Shown here: positions 11,501 through 31,289 of the stretch, in pieces
Numbering within the stretch: position 1 is the stretch's first letter
How the letters are laid out: each line of letters begins with the position of its first letter
Made by a program: the position numbers and the translations under genes
Assembly: GCA_035582835.1 (NCBI GenBank)
Contig: JAYKAV010001842.1
Coordinates: 691,989-755,988, forward strand
Direction of reading: 5' to 3'
Source: Phoebastria nigripes
Taxonomy: Eukaryota; Chordata; Aves; Procellariiformes; Diomedeidae
Length of the DNA: 64,000 bases
The notes under the pieces: generated by a model
Told to the model about the DNA's origin: nothing
Seen by the model: the letters and a program-made list of their open reading frames with translations, nothing else
The model's database searches: none

Positions 11501-13201
11501 CTGCTTCACTTGCCAGACACTATGTCCCACCATAAAATGTGAGAGCTGCTTTGTATTACTTTTTATTTCCACCAAGCTCATTACAGGAACCAAAGTAACT
11601 TCTTCACCAGCATTAAAGCCTGTTCTCCTACACCACCAGTACTTAAAGTAGAGCTCCCTTCTTTTCATTCTTCAAATGCTCTTGGTAAACAGTAGCAGAG
11701 CATATGAAGAAGTACTAGCTCAGATCTTGGCAGTTCAGTCAAAAAAGGCATTTATATTTCCGTGCTGATTTGGAAACTTCAGAGAATGCATAGAATTTTT
11801 TCAAAAGCAACGTTCCTTACTTTCAAAAAATCTATTCCATCTCTGCCCTGGCTGATGAGGTGTCTCCTGTTATCTATTGTGTGTGTAAGTTCACATGTGC
11901 TTTCTTCAAGCTTAGTGCTTGATACAAGTCCAAAAACCTGAGTGAAGCTGAAACNCTGCAAGCCATAAATCGAGGGCCAAGTCCCATAGTCCTTACACTT
12001 TGATTCAAATTCCTAGTTCTATAGTGGAAAGCATCACAGGATTCAAGCTGTACATTCTACGGTACTTGGTGACCTTACCGAAGAGGAATTTAAGATTAAA
12101 AAATCCTACCCTGGAAAAAGCTTGATTTATGAAGAGTGAAGTAGGCAGGGTTCCCAGTGATCACTGCTACTTGGAAGCTTGTTGCCAGGACTCTTGATCC
12201 TTTGGCTATACTAATTTCATCTGGAGACTAACGACTATCAAGTCCCTGGCTTGGACTAAAGCTCTGGAGTAGCCCAAAAGCTCCAGAGTATGGCAGAAGA
12301 GATGAGATTCCAGATGTCCAAGTAACAACACTCAACAGAAGTCTCATGCCTGCTCATGTCGCATTTTACTACCTCATTAGACTTCACCAGATCGGATGAA
12401 TCGGCTCTGCGGTCTCACGAGTCCACTGGTTTTTTGCTTCTATTTTGTTTTTGTTCTGGTTTTTTTTGTTTTTTTTTTTTTTTTCCCTCTCTAAAGGTCT
12501 CAACAGCTAGCAAACGAGCTGATCTCAAACTTAAGCAAGAAGCAAGCACAGACGCAGCAATCCTGTTCTCTCTTCATGTATTAATCACTTCTGAAACAGC
12601 CCAGTGCAACAACACAAGCCGTTCTAGTTAGATTAAAACTTATCACTGCATTCTTGCATGGGAAAAGAGAGGAATCTCGTGTTTGGTACAGCGTTGGCTG
12701 ACACACTTCGCTTTGGAAAGGATTCTGGGATTCTGTTCCCTTACTTTATTTAAATTTAAATAGAAAAAAAAGCCCCATGTTCCTGAGTTGAGAACTGTTA
12801 AGCTTTCCCTGACAGTAAGGTAAAATAAAGCTCCTCCAAGCATAACCAAGTAAAAAGTTGCTATAAAAAAAAAATCTAAGCACATCAAGACATCTCAAAG
12901 GAAATCTGACACTGCTGTGTGAAGAAAAGGTTCTCACCTTCAAATATAACTCCAAAATTATAAAAACAAGTCTCTACTTTTTGTTAAGTTCAAACAACTC
13001 TTATCACACACAGGTTGATGCAGAATTATGGAATAATTGTTCGTCCCACAACCGAAGAAACAGGAAATTCATGTGTGCTTAGAGATCTCCGCAGAAACAG
13101 GTTTTACGATAACAANGGGTGCTTGGAAATTTACTTAAGGGGAGCTTTGTCTTCATCAGTTTTATTTGCTTTTCTCACCAGAGCACGCANAACACATTCA
13201 G
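8560..13201. other. Gene-free stretch; right part probably OTUD3 3' UTR
   Basis: No coding exon was recognised on either strand. Because OTUD3 reads leftwards and stops at 13202, the bases just below belong to its 3' UTR. The nearest poly(A) signal on that strand is TTTATT (reverse of AATAAA) at 12745-12750, but others lie further left, so the true end is not decided. The A+T content rises from about 10 kb on. Confidence 0.5.
12461..12484. repeat. Poly-T tract
   Basis: A run of T broken by a single G (TTTTTTTGTT then 14 T) lies in the stretch downstream of OTUD3. On the OTUD3 strand it reads as poly-A. It could be the A-rich tail of an old retroposed sequence, but no body was recognised next to it. 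Confidence 0.6.
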
Positions 13202-21631
<8,430 letters not shown>

Positions 21632-21639
21632 CCCCGCCG

Positions 21640-21700
21640 GGCGGCCACTGCGCCTGCGCCACCTGGCGCGCCTCACGTGACCGCGGGGCACCACCATCGA
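21640..21700 (-). promoter_or_regulatory. OTUD3: OTUD3 CpG-island promoter with NRF1-like and E-box sites
   Basis: The GC-rich block around OTUD3 exon 1 (about 21380-21800) is a CpG island. Just upstream of the ATG lie TGCGCCTGCGC (21649-21659), one base from the NRF1 consensus, and TCACGTGA (21673-21680), a palindromic E-box of the USF/TFEB (CLEAR) class. No TATA box is seen, as is normal for such a housekeeping promoter. Factor binding is inferred from motifs only. Confidence 0.6.
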
Positions 21701-21746
21701 GAGAGGCGCACGGGTGGCCAGAGCGCCGCCGCCCTGCCCGTCCCCG

Positions 21747-21770
21747 CCCCCCCCCCCCCCCCCCCCCCCC
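21747..21770. repeat. 24-base poly-C tract
   Basis: An uninterrupted run of 24 C on the + strand (poly-G on the OTUD3 coding strand) lies about 115 bases upstream of the OTUD3 start codon. Such runs can form G-quadruplex or i-motif structures. The exact length should be treated as uncertain, because homopolymers are often miscounted. Confidence 0.9.
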
Positions 21771-21793
21771 ACCCCCGGCGGATTCCTCCAGGC

Positions 21794-21821
21794 GGAGGAG
21801 GAGGAGGAGGAGGAGGAGGAA
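21794..21821 (+). repeat. GGA trinucleotide repeat
   Basis: About nine GGA units on the + strand (GGAGGAGGAGG...) lie 23 bases after the poly-C tract. Here the G-rich strand is opposite to that of the poly-C tract, so both strands upstream of OTUD3 carry a G-rich block. Confidence 0.9.
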
Positions 21822-21829
21822 GGCGAGAG

Positions 21830-24800
21830 GAGGGGGTCCGGGGAGGGAAACTGAGGCTGGGGCAAGCAGAGGGCTTTAGGGATCACAGGCAGTGGGAACT
21901 GCGAAGGGAAGGAGGCTGCAGCCAAGCGTCAGGAGAGCTGGGAGAAGGGTGACCCGTGGGGAAAAGGCTGGGGAGGAGGCAAAGGGCAGCCCCGTAAATC
22001 ATTAGTATTGCACCAAAATGCTTCGCCTGAGACTGCCAGATTCCACGCCTCATTAGCTTCTACTGTTAATTGTACTCCTCTGCCCAGGAGCTCTTCCTCA
22101 GGGGCACGGCCACAGCCCCCCGTGCCTCTCCCTGCTGCCCCAGCACACCTCCCACTTGCCGCCGTGACCTCCCGCGGGTGGGTGCCGGACGCTGCTCTCA
22201 TTCTCTTCTCCGGTTATAAACCAGCACGAGTCACTTCAGCAGGTCTGTCCCTATTCAGCACCAAATTAGTGCTCCGAAATGAACTGAAAAGGAAATCAAG
22301 GAAGAGGGGAGAAGATTGGACTACCCGCGAGGTGGCACCACGAGAACATGGCTGACAGCTGCGACGGGTGGGGAGGAGAGCTGAAACAGCACCAGTTAAT
22401 TAAATGTAATACATGTCATACGCTGAACCTTCGTGTCCTATTTCCCCGGGCACTGAGGGAAACTCCTCCGAGCCGCAGAGGGGGGCTGGAGAAGGGGGCA
22501 CAGCAACAAGAGGGCGACTCGGCTGGAGTACGGCTCCTGGAAAAAATTTCCTCCTGTCCTCGTGCTCTGCCGCTCTTCCACTCTTCCCACAGCAACCAGT
22601 TAAAGAAGTCATCCACCACTAAGCCCCTCCCGTGCTGCCCCCCGTCAATGCACCTAATAACTGAGATAACGAGTGAATCAACTCCCTTGGCATGAATATT
22701 ACGGATGTGCCGCAGAAGCACATCGCAGACTAACAAGGCGAGACAAAAATTGCCAGGTAGGACTCTCCTGCGAGGCGTTTCAGGTCCCATTTATCAGGTC
22801 AAATAAGCACTTGTTAGTACCAGCTATGAGGCTGCTTCCGAGCGTGATCCGCTGTATTCACCACCAAGAACAACCTCCTTTTCGACCTCAGTGTAAAAAA
22901 CTTCTTGTCGCACCAGACGATGCGTTGTAAACCTGAAGGTGACTGCCCGTTCACAGCAGCTCTCTGCTTTGCTCATACGTACACTGGGTAATGGGGGATA
23001 CAAGAAGAGGCTTCACATCAAGACAATTTTTAAGTTGGGTATTTTTTTAGGTTCCTCTTGTCCAGAGTCACAACAATCTGAAACGCAGCTTGAGCACAGG
23101 AATAAGCTCACAGAACTATCACCAGTATCTTCTCAGATGTTTTGAATATTATTGTGCTCAAAGCCCTATGGCAAGCAAGGATTTTACTCTGAAATGACAC
23201 AACTGCTCTTTTATGTCCATTTCCTGTCAAACAAGTCCAGAAGAAGCATTCCATGGAAACACATTTTCTTATGCAAACACACTAAAAGCAGGGAAGCAGG
23301 ATGAGTATATAAACTGACTACGAATGATTAATGAAACAGTAATTAGCCTAAGTAGCATTAAAGGGCTATAGGCAATTCAGTTAAGTACAATCTGCATGCA
23401 AGCCAGTGAACGTCACTCGTGACGCCAAGGACAAAACTGGGTCAAAATTAGGGCAGGTCCTTTGACACTTGGCTGAAAATTTCATCAATGGAGGACAACA
23501 ACAAACAGACATTTTTAACCCAATATGACTGATAAAAACTGGGCAAAGAGACCACACACTACCTGAACTGCGCTGCTGAAAACACAGCTCAGGAATTGCA
23601 CGGTTGCAGCCTCCTGAGCCCCCACACTAGATCATGCTTCCTCCCCTGGGGTCCCTGATCCACGTGGCTGTAAACCGCACTCCCAGGGAAGCACGAGGAC
23701 CTCTCTGAACCACGATGTGCTCCGCTTGCCCTTCCCTCAAGCGAGTTGTCCTTGCTGCTGATGTGCATCTGTAGCAAAACACCCACGCCCCTCAACCAGC
23801 TCCGAGTTTCCAGCACATACAGGCGAAAGGCACGCAAAAGTCACCCATTGCTAGAAGACAGAGCAAACAGACATGGAGGCATGGATTCATCNCACCTAGT
23901 TTTTAACTGAAATACTTAAGTTAGGAGTGTAGTTGCCCCTCTTGGTGTCTGCTCCAGCTTCCCAACATCTGCAAGACCGTTTCATACTGTTCCAATGATT
24001 AAGGATCTGTAAATTTTAAGACAGTTCCATTTTGGACACGGGAACTGACAGACTAAATTTGAAACTTCTAAAGCATTGTAAAAATGGCAGCTCTGTCTTC
24101 TACTTTCTCAGATCTTTTCCTTTTAACAGCATTAACTTACTAATAAAGAGGTAGGTGAAATGCAATAGAAAATTCTCCTATTTTTAAACATAAATGAGCC
24201 TTGCAGTTCACCAGCCCACTTCCAGACGTTCTTGCACTTCAACTATGAGTCCCACTTCTGCAACTGAAAGATCTTCAGGCTCCTAAAATTTGGAGTCACC
24301 CAAAAGTCCATCAAACACTGCTATATGCCACGTCAGTGGAAATACAGCAGGAACGCCCAGACACTTTTACGAAGTTTGCTTACAACAAACCTTCTACTAT
24401 TGCTCAGCAAATAAGAACAAGCTCTTCTCACCTCATCCTCCCATGAACAAGTTCATGAGATTAGAGTCTTCCTGAACTCCTTGCCCTCCTAAATTGCAGT
24501 TGTTTCATTTCTTTCTGTTGAAGGGAGAGGCTGGCACATGGTAGCACAGACAACTTGAGCATTCAGGTGCACTTAAGGCTACAGACTTGGTACTGTGTGT
24601 CTCCTACCAGTAATGCTGACCTAGTCCAGCTTCCTGGCATTAGTGACCCTTCCTTTCCTACCGTCCTTCCTTCCACAGGATTCTTACTGAGAAACCATCT
24701 GTATTTTACCCCTCAAATAAAAAGGTAGAAAGAAATCAGGGAGTGAGGGATTTTGTTCAGGCATTTTTTTTTTTTTCCAGAAGAGCTGAATATTAACAAA

Positions 24801-25425
24801 ACCACCTAACAGAAGGGCATTCCTGAGTGCATGAGGTTGTCCTGTGAATGCCAAGAAAAACAAGATGGTCCTACCAAGACACTAACCTTGCTTTTAATTT
24901 CCAGATCTCTCTCATGGACTCTGTGAGACCCTATGTGACCCTAAGTCATGCTTCAGTTTGCACCTGAAGCCCTCTGATGGCTGAAACCAACAGGGATGCT
25001 CCTAGGATAAAAGAGTTGATAATAATCAGACATTCAATACTCCATGTTAATAATCTCAGTCTCATTCTTTACTTTGTGCTGTAGGGTAACAGCTCTAGGG
25101 TAGTGAGTATTGCTAAAGCAAGAGCAGGCTTCCTACCCAGAGCACTCAAAATTGGTGATACTTACACTCTCTCTAATCAAAGCACTGCATTCAGTGCACC
25201 AATGTTAATATTAGGTAATTCCTCCGAATCTGTCACTGGCCAGCAAAGCAGTGTTTAGAGACCAATGAAATTGCTTTTAACAAATAAAGTACTAATTTAC
25301 TAATAATGCTAGTGTTTGGCTATCACAGTGAACAAAGCTGCAGTCTGCTAATGCCATGGGGTCTGCTTCCGGACAGGAATTGCTCAGTGATACTATCAGC
25401 CGTTGTAAAATGTCTTGGCCACGAA
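21830..25425. other. Gap between OTUD3 and RNF186, no gene seen
   Basis: The two genes diverge from this gap. No exon was recognised on either strand. The open frames in the GC-rich left part are low-complexity and lack splice context. Several A+T-rich stretches with homeodomain-like sites (for example near 23320-23360, ATGATTAATGAAACAGTAATTAG) could be enhancers, but this is a guess. Confidence 0.5.
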
Positions 25426-25438
25426 GTTAATGATTAAC
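25426..25438. promoter_or_regulatory. RNF186: Perfect HNF1 palindrome upstream of RNF186
   Basis: GTTAATGATTAAC matches the HNF1A/HNF1B consensus GTTAATNATTAAC at every position. It lies about 100 bases before the TATA box at 25539, a usual place for a proximal activator site. HNF1 factors drive genes of gut, liver and kidney epithelium, which fits the epithelial expression known for RNF186. Binding in this species is an inference. Confidence 0.75.
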
Positions 25439-25538
25439 TCAGGTCCCCATCTCATAAAAACATCGTATTGTAAGAGCACAACACGCTTAAAGCTAACTGT
25501 CACTAATCAATCATGCATACAACAGGAATAAAGCAACA

Positions 25539-25547
25539 TATAAAAGG
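25539..25547 (+). promoter_or_regulatory. RNF186: TATA box of RNF186
   Basis: TATAAAAGG, in the context ACATATAAAAGGAGCC, is a near-ideal TATA box. It predicts transcription start near 25570, downstream of an in-frame ATG at 25513. The first usable ATG in the transcript is therefore the one at 25609. Confidence 0.75.
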
Positions 25548-25608
25548 AGCCAGAAACTCAGCAAATCCTTCAGCTAAGGGAAGACAAACTGCACTGAGGT
25601 TTATCTCC

Positions 25609-26529
25609 ATGGAGAAATCCACTGACAAGCTAAACAATGAAAACGGATCGACAGCTCCTGGAGTCCCACAGGCTGAAAAGGACAGTCCTGCGCCCACTGC
25701 GGAAGGTGCTGCAGAAATGAGCAGAGCAGGACCCCTAACAGAAAATGCTGCAGACGTGAACAGGTTGGAACTCACTGAAGAACGTATTAAAGAAATTGAA
25801 AGACCTTCAGGCACAGAGCAAGATAGTCCTGATGCCTTTAAACCAGCGATTTCGGAAAGAGAGTGTCCAAACTCAAAGCCTCTCATTATGCTAACAAACT
25901 CAAACTCTCCCGAAGTATGCAGTTTTGAAATGAACCACCAGTGTTCAATGACAACATCTATTGATATGGACTGCCTAGTCTGCTTCAACAAGTACAACAT
26001 CTACAGAGTACCAAAGCTCCTGGACTGCCAGCATGCCTTCTGCGCAGTCTGCCTCAAGCTTATCCTCAGGAAAGAAGAGAGTACCTGGATAATCACCTGC
26101 CCCCTGTGCAGAAAAGCCACTTTTGTGTCAGGAGGGCTCATCCGCACACTTCAAAATAAAGACGACATCATGGAGCACTTGGAAAACCCCGACTCAAATC
26201 CTGAGGCACACGTCTCTGCCACAGGGCTGGACAGCAATAGCTGGACTCAGACCAGCCAAGATGCTTTATACAGAGACGAAAACGTTCCAGCAGACAACAG
26301 ACTGGCTATCCAGAGACTTGTGCTGCTCCTGCTGCTTGTGGTGATTCTCACTATCCTCATCCTCCCGTTTATATACTCTGGGCTGATAAAATGGGTAATT
26401 TGTCTCATGCTTACTTTGGGGTTGGTCATGTCTATGGTGCTTTGCTGCACTCCTAAATTCTACTGGAGGTGTAATAGGGACTTGCTCACCTCCTGCCACA
26501 AGGAGACCCACATCACTGCTATTGCCTGA
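25609..26529 (+). CDS. RNF186: RNF186, membrane RING-finger E3 ubiquitin ligase
   Basis: A single-exon open frame, like human RNF186. The start at 25609 (MEKSTDKLNN) gives 306 aa. An in-frame ATG at 25513 would add 32 aa, but it lies upstream of the TATA box and is rejected. The C3HC4 RING is at 122-167 (Cys122, Cys125, Cys140, His142, Cys145, Cys148, Cys164, Cys167), with DCQHAFCAVCLKL and CPLCRK closely resembling the human protein. Two hydrophobic segments follow near 237-257 and 262-280, giving a hairpin in the membrane with both ends in the cytosol. The end, THITAIA, resembles the human end HISSIA. The human protein is an E3 ligase linked to the ER and to gut epithelial homeostasis. The region before the RING (about 120 aa, Ser/Pro/Glu-rich, no motif seen) is much longer than the roughly 40 aa I recall in human. 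RNF186 lies between OTUD3 and TMCO4, as in human. Confidence 0.92.
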   Translation: MEKSTDKLNNENGSTAPGVPQAEKDSPAPTAEGAAEMSRAGPLTENAADVNRLELTEERIKEIERPSGTEQDSPDAFKPAISERECPNSKPLIMLTNSNSPEVCSFEMNHQCSMTTSIDMDCLVCFNKYNIYRVPKLLDCQHAFCAVCLKLILRKEESTWIITCPLCRKATFVSGGLIRTLQNKDDIMEHLENPDSNPEAHVSATGLDSNSWTQTSQDALYRDENVPADNRLAIQRLVLLLLLVVILTILILPFIYSGLIKWVICLMLTLGLVMSMVLCCTPKFYWRCNRDLLTSCHKETHITAIA

Positions 26530-26634
26530 AACGATTAACGTGAGCTGCCTAGAGATAATGGACTGGTCCTGCCTGCAAAGCTGCACGTTAGACACACTAG
26601 TCAGTTACTGGACTTTGAAAGCAATCGTTCACGT

Positions 26635-26723
26635 AATAAATTCAACAGGTGGCTAAGGTATACCACTAAGGCTCAATGGCAATGCACAGTGTTGTTTAAT
26701 TTCATTACTGGAAACATAATAAA
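26635..26723 (+). terminator. RNF186: Two polyadenylation signals of RNF186
   Basis: AATAAA occurs at 26635-26640 and again at 26718-26723, 106 and 189 bases after the stop codon. Either could end the transcript. The 3' UTR would be short. Confidence 0.6.
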
Positions 26724-26729
26724 ATATTT

Positions 26730-29700
26730 ATATGTTGATATTTATGAGATAAAAACTGTAGGGTTTCCACACCATTTTTATCCCAGACTAATAATTTTGT
26801 TGTTTTGCTTTTGTCATTTTGTTCTTGTTTGTGTCATCTCCTGATTAGCGCTGCAGAACATTATCTGAAACACCTGACAGATGATGTCCTGTGAAAATCC
26901 CTAGCTGCGGTTGCGTTTTCCCACTCTCTTAACACACGCACACCTTTTCTTGTGACAATGTGCAGAAATAAGACTGCTAAATCAGGGACTGGATGCCTAA
27001 CCTCAATGGAAGAGAGTAGTTTGAACCCAGGTTATCACTTTAATCCCTATCACTGCCCAAATGGTTGTTGGCAGGGATGGGAAAGGGACTGGGAAAAGGG
27101 GATGTCGGTTGATGCCATTTTAAGTTACACACGAAATTGGAGAAGGAAGAGGCAAAATCAACACTCCTAATCTTGAGTCTGTGGCTTGCAAAGGGCAAGG
27201 CTCTCAAAAGCTCATGACACTCCAAATTCCCCATGTTATTTAGTACAGAAATAGTTCCTCTCACCTGAACTCCTTTATCTGGCTACCTGCACCGCCTCTC
27301 TTCTTTGCCCTCTTTACATTAAGTAGGACATTGCCCTTGGAGATGCCCAGAGATAAACAGAAATCTATCAATTGCTATGCCATACCACATGTGATATTTT
27401 TATATGGAATGTGTCCATTAAAGTTTAATAATGTTAATTGCTCATTGACTTCTGTGTTTCAATACCTCACTGATAATTAATGTCAAAACATTTCACAGTT
27501 TCCTCACTGACAGGAACTACAGCTGAGAAAGCGTATTAGGGAATCTGTACAACTGAGCTGGTGAGTAAAGCAAGAAGTAACGTGTTGGTTTTTTCCCTTG
27601 ATTTAAAAAAATACTTAGTTGCTAAGAAAATATCCTATAACCCAACTAAAATTAAATTGGAAAAAAATTAGGAGTTTGCTCTAGTTAAGTTACATTTTTT
27701 AAGAGTACCATGGATCTCAGTAGACCTTGGATCAGGCCTGTGGTAAATATTTGTGTTTGATAAGAATGGAAACTGATGTACTCCAGTTGCTCAGTATATA
27801 AATATACATAGTGTCTCACCAGCAGATAAACCAGATTAGACTAAGAGGGTAAGGAGCTGCTGTCCTCCCAGAGTCTTGGAAAAAACAGGTCTATTTTCTG
27901 CCTAAGAACACGGACCTTCAAGGGAAATAAATGCTTTGTTTTTTCTAATATATTTGGACAGCAACTGACTTATTTCAAAGTACATATGTAGTAACATTTG
28001 CTAATAACTAACCAGAAAAAAGCTTTTCAGTTGGGAAAAGACAGGTAGTTTTAAACCCAAATACTGTATTACTCCAAATACAAAGACTGGACCAGATATT
28101 CAGCTGTACTGAAAATAATTTCAGAAACTCTTGCCAAGTCTTTCAGCTCATAGACAATTTTCCTGTCGAGTTCACTTCACCAACACTAATGGTGACTGGT
28201 ACTGTAAAGGTTTGTAACAAATATATTAATATATGCCTGAATGTAGCGTGCATGAATGCATCAGAGTAAGCTAGAAGGGTTGAAGGAAAATCATGTGCTA
28301 ATTGCTACATAACACTGATCTAATTCAAATGACCAGATACCAAGGAAGAAACAGACCATCCTAAAGATAAGATGACAAAGATGAACTGGACTAGAGCCAT
28401 AAAATAATCCCAATTTAAAAAAAAAAAGATAAAACTTGGGGAATTTTGCCTAGAAGGGGAAGAGATCAGGCAAGATACCCAACAACAACAATTCCGGAAG
28501 GGTGTATAAGTCACACCCAGTATCAGTTTGCCATCATCAGTCAAGAGACATAATGAAGATTTTAGAGGCAGCGTCCCTTGTCCTCAGTATCACACACAAT
28601 GGAGCCTGGCCAGCCCGTGTGGGCTTGTCAGCACATGGGTGTGGACAAATGAAATCAGAGAATGAATGTGAACAGGAAAAATCAGTTTGTTACGTATCAC
28701 CCTGCCCTTCCAAAAGGGTGCATTCACTTTTATTACACTAATTTCTACAGTGTCAAAAAAATGGCCAACAGAAAAGGACTTCCCTCAAGGCAGTATACAC
28801 CAGTGCGAAGGAAGCATGCATGCTGTGCCATGACCAGTGAGAGACTGGGTCTCTGAAAGAAGTCCCATGGATCCATACAGTAAGATTAGCAGCTGTGGAA
28901 GTCCAGGTTTCCACCCCCACTGCTTTGTATCAGCACCTTCCCAGCCTGTGTTCAGCAGTTCAACTGAAATGTTTCTTCAGCCTTTGAGAGCCACTAACAA
29001 TCCGCTGATTCAGAGTTCACAGATGTGGTGGGAGTCATTAGGCCCTAGAACCCGGTATCTTTATAACAGCTGTTGATTCTCATCTGACAAGATAAGGCTC
29101 GATGACAATGTAAACCTTTGATGCAGCAACTAAGTTTATGGAGAAAAGGCCAACAAAATTGTATTCCTATTCTAAAACATAAAGGATTTGCTTGTACTTA
29201 GTTTTAATTCATGCCAGTCTTTTTGGCAAGAAAGTTTCAGCTCCGAATTACCTTGCCCTGCTTACCTTACCTAGCTGGCTCCCAATTTTGGAGAGTGATT
29301 AGGTAACACACTAGGTAGCCTGAAAGAGAGAAGTTCATAATGAGAAATGGGCCCAGGCAGTAANATTCAGCTGTACCTGACAAACTGCATAAATATCTGA
29401 GAACTGTGATTTACAAAGAAAGAATCCCATCGAGACATTGAAAGCATGATAAGACCCAACAGTGGTATTTAAGGATTATAGTCTGTATAGACAGAATCCT
29501 GGACCAGCAACTTCAAAGGTGTTTTGTTTAACAATGCATGTACGCAAGCCAGTTTTAATTAAAAAATATGCCTCTCCTTTTGTCATGCTGTGCTCCCACT
29601 CTGCCTCCCTGCCCACAGGGCCCTTCCGAAAGCCACAACCTTCCCTATTCCAACCCCTTTTCAGGCTTCTCGTCAACAAACAGCACCATCATCGCCCACC

Positions 29701-31100
29701 ACAGTCACTGGGTACTTATATAAGAGAGTGAGACAGGTGCCTGAAAAATTTTGAGTGTAGGTGTTCTAAATTACTGTTATATGTAGAAGTCTCACTTTAA
29801 CTACAGAACTTTAAATTAGCCATAATTGTGCTGGCTTTGATTATTAGTAAAATATGTAACAAGATCCAAAGTTTACAACATCTGGTAAAACTCACTCCTA
29901 ATTGTCATTCCACTCAACTTATGTTTTGGACCACTTTTGACAGCTCTTCTGCGTTACCACAGATATAAACGGGTGAAAATAAACATGGAATAAATAACAC
30001 ATTTCACACTTCCACATCGCTCAGATTATGTACAAAGAGAACTTTAGGTCCTCACAGAACTGTCAAATCTGCAAGAAACTAATTTGCAGGTCTTGGTCTG
30101 AGAGCACAGATTTGTGTCCAGGTGATTCCTTGCTTGTTGTGAACTGTTTGCAACTTGTCCATTGTGTTGTGCAGTTACCTAAGTCACAGGTAAAGTAGAT
30201 ACCTTCTGCACCCTAACTAGGATCAACAGAACTCACCTTCCGAAGTTCAGTGTCACATTTAACGACTATATGATGATGCTTAAAATACCTATACGTAACA
30301 TGAGTACTTGTGTGACTAAACCTGAGGGGGTCTAATATTAGTAGCAAGCAACCAGGACAAGGTATTTGGCCAAATCAAAATCAGCTTTTAAACAGAACTG
30401 GTACCCAGATTTTTTTTTTGATTTATTTATAAGTTAAGTCCCCCATAGCACATTTTAAAGCATAAACTGGTTACCCAAGCTACCAAGCAACCAAAACTAG
30501 TTTTGCTGTCGTGAAACGCGATCATACAGAAAAACTGCTCTCCTTCCCCCCCAAAAAAGGGATTTCTCCAAAAATTATTATGCATTGGACTTGGGGTTCC
30601 AGCCTGAGACTGCTCTCAGAGCAAATGCATGTCTTAAAACCCTCAAAACACAATGCAAAAGCCTCACACTCGAGTAGCACAGGATTTCCGGAAGGCGTAT
30701 TAACCACAATGGAGCAAAGCCACCTGAGCTGACTGTGCCACTAACCCCNCTATCAGAAGCAACATACATGACCCTCATATTTGCCTGATGAGTGCATATA
30801 TATACACACACAAACACACACACACTTCAGCTTCTGTTCTGATGGCTTTGTGATCCCACCCAGTAACACAGCATGAAGTGTGAGACACCAATGAAGCTTT
30901 AATTTTCCTCAGGGTAACCCTGAGAGACACCAACCTGTCCTGCATCGGAGGTGGCAAAGAAGCCTTGGTGCAGCAACCTGAGTGCAGCTTCACCAAATGC
31001 ACATCACTACCTCTCTCTGTAACCCTCCCTCAGAGAGGGAGGCGTTCTCACAGGGGAAGAAGGGCTTTAAAGGGAGCAAAAGGGCCGGTACCCACGTACA
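26730..31100. other. Gap between RNF186 and TMCO4, no gene seen
   Basis: No coding exon or RNA gene was recognised. The stretch is A+T-rich with only short, motif-free frames. It contains one dinucleotide repeat near 30796. Confidence 0.55.
30796..30825. repeat. TA/CA microsatellite
   Basis: A compound dinucleotide repeat: (AT)n followed by (AC)n with one interruption (ATATATATACACACACAAACACACACACAC). Confidence 0.9.
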
Positions 31101-31118
31101 CCTAAACCCGGAGCGAGG

Positions 31119-31151
31119 CACCAACGTGGCGGACAAGGCCCAAGATGGCGG
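31119..31151 (+). promoter_or_regulatory. YY1-type site(s) near the TMCO4 CpG island
   Basis: CAAGATGGCGG at 31141-31151 is the YY1 consensus, and a related CAACGTGGCGG lies about 20 bases upstream. YY1 sites of this kind usually sit at or just after transcription start sites. This suggests that a TMCO4 start, or another transcript start, lies near 31.1 kb as well as in the CpG-rich block beyond 31.3 kb. Motif evidence only. Confidence 0.5.
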
Positions 31152-31289
31152 ATAAAAGTGGGCAGCGAGGAAAGAGCAGCTATTCCCATCTCGTAGTGGA
31201 GATGGACCTACCACCACCCCCATGAAGGGGCCGGCAGCCGGGTAAGGGCCAGCCCGGCGCTGGTCGCCAGCCCTCGCCATCACCTCAGC

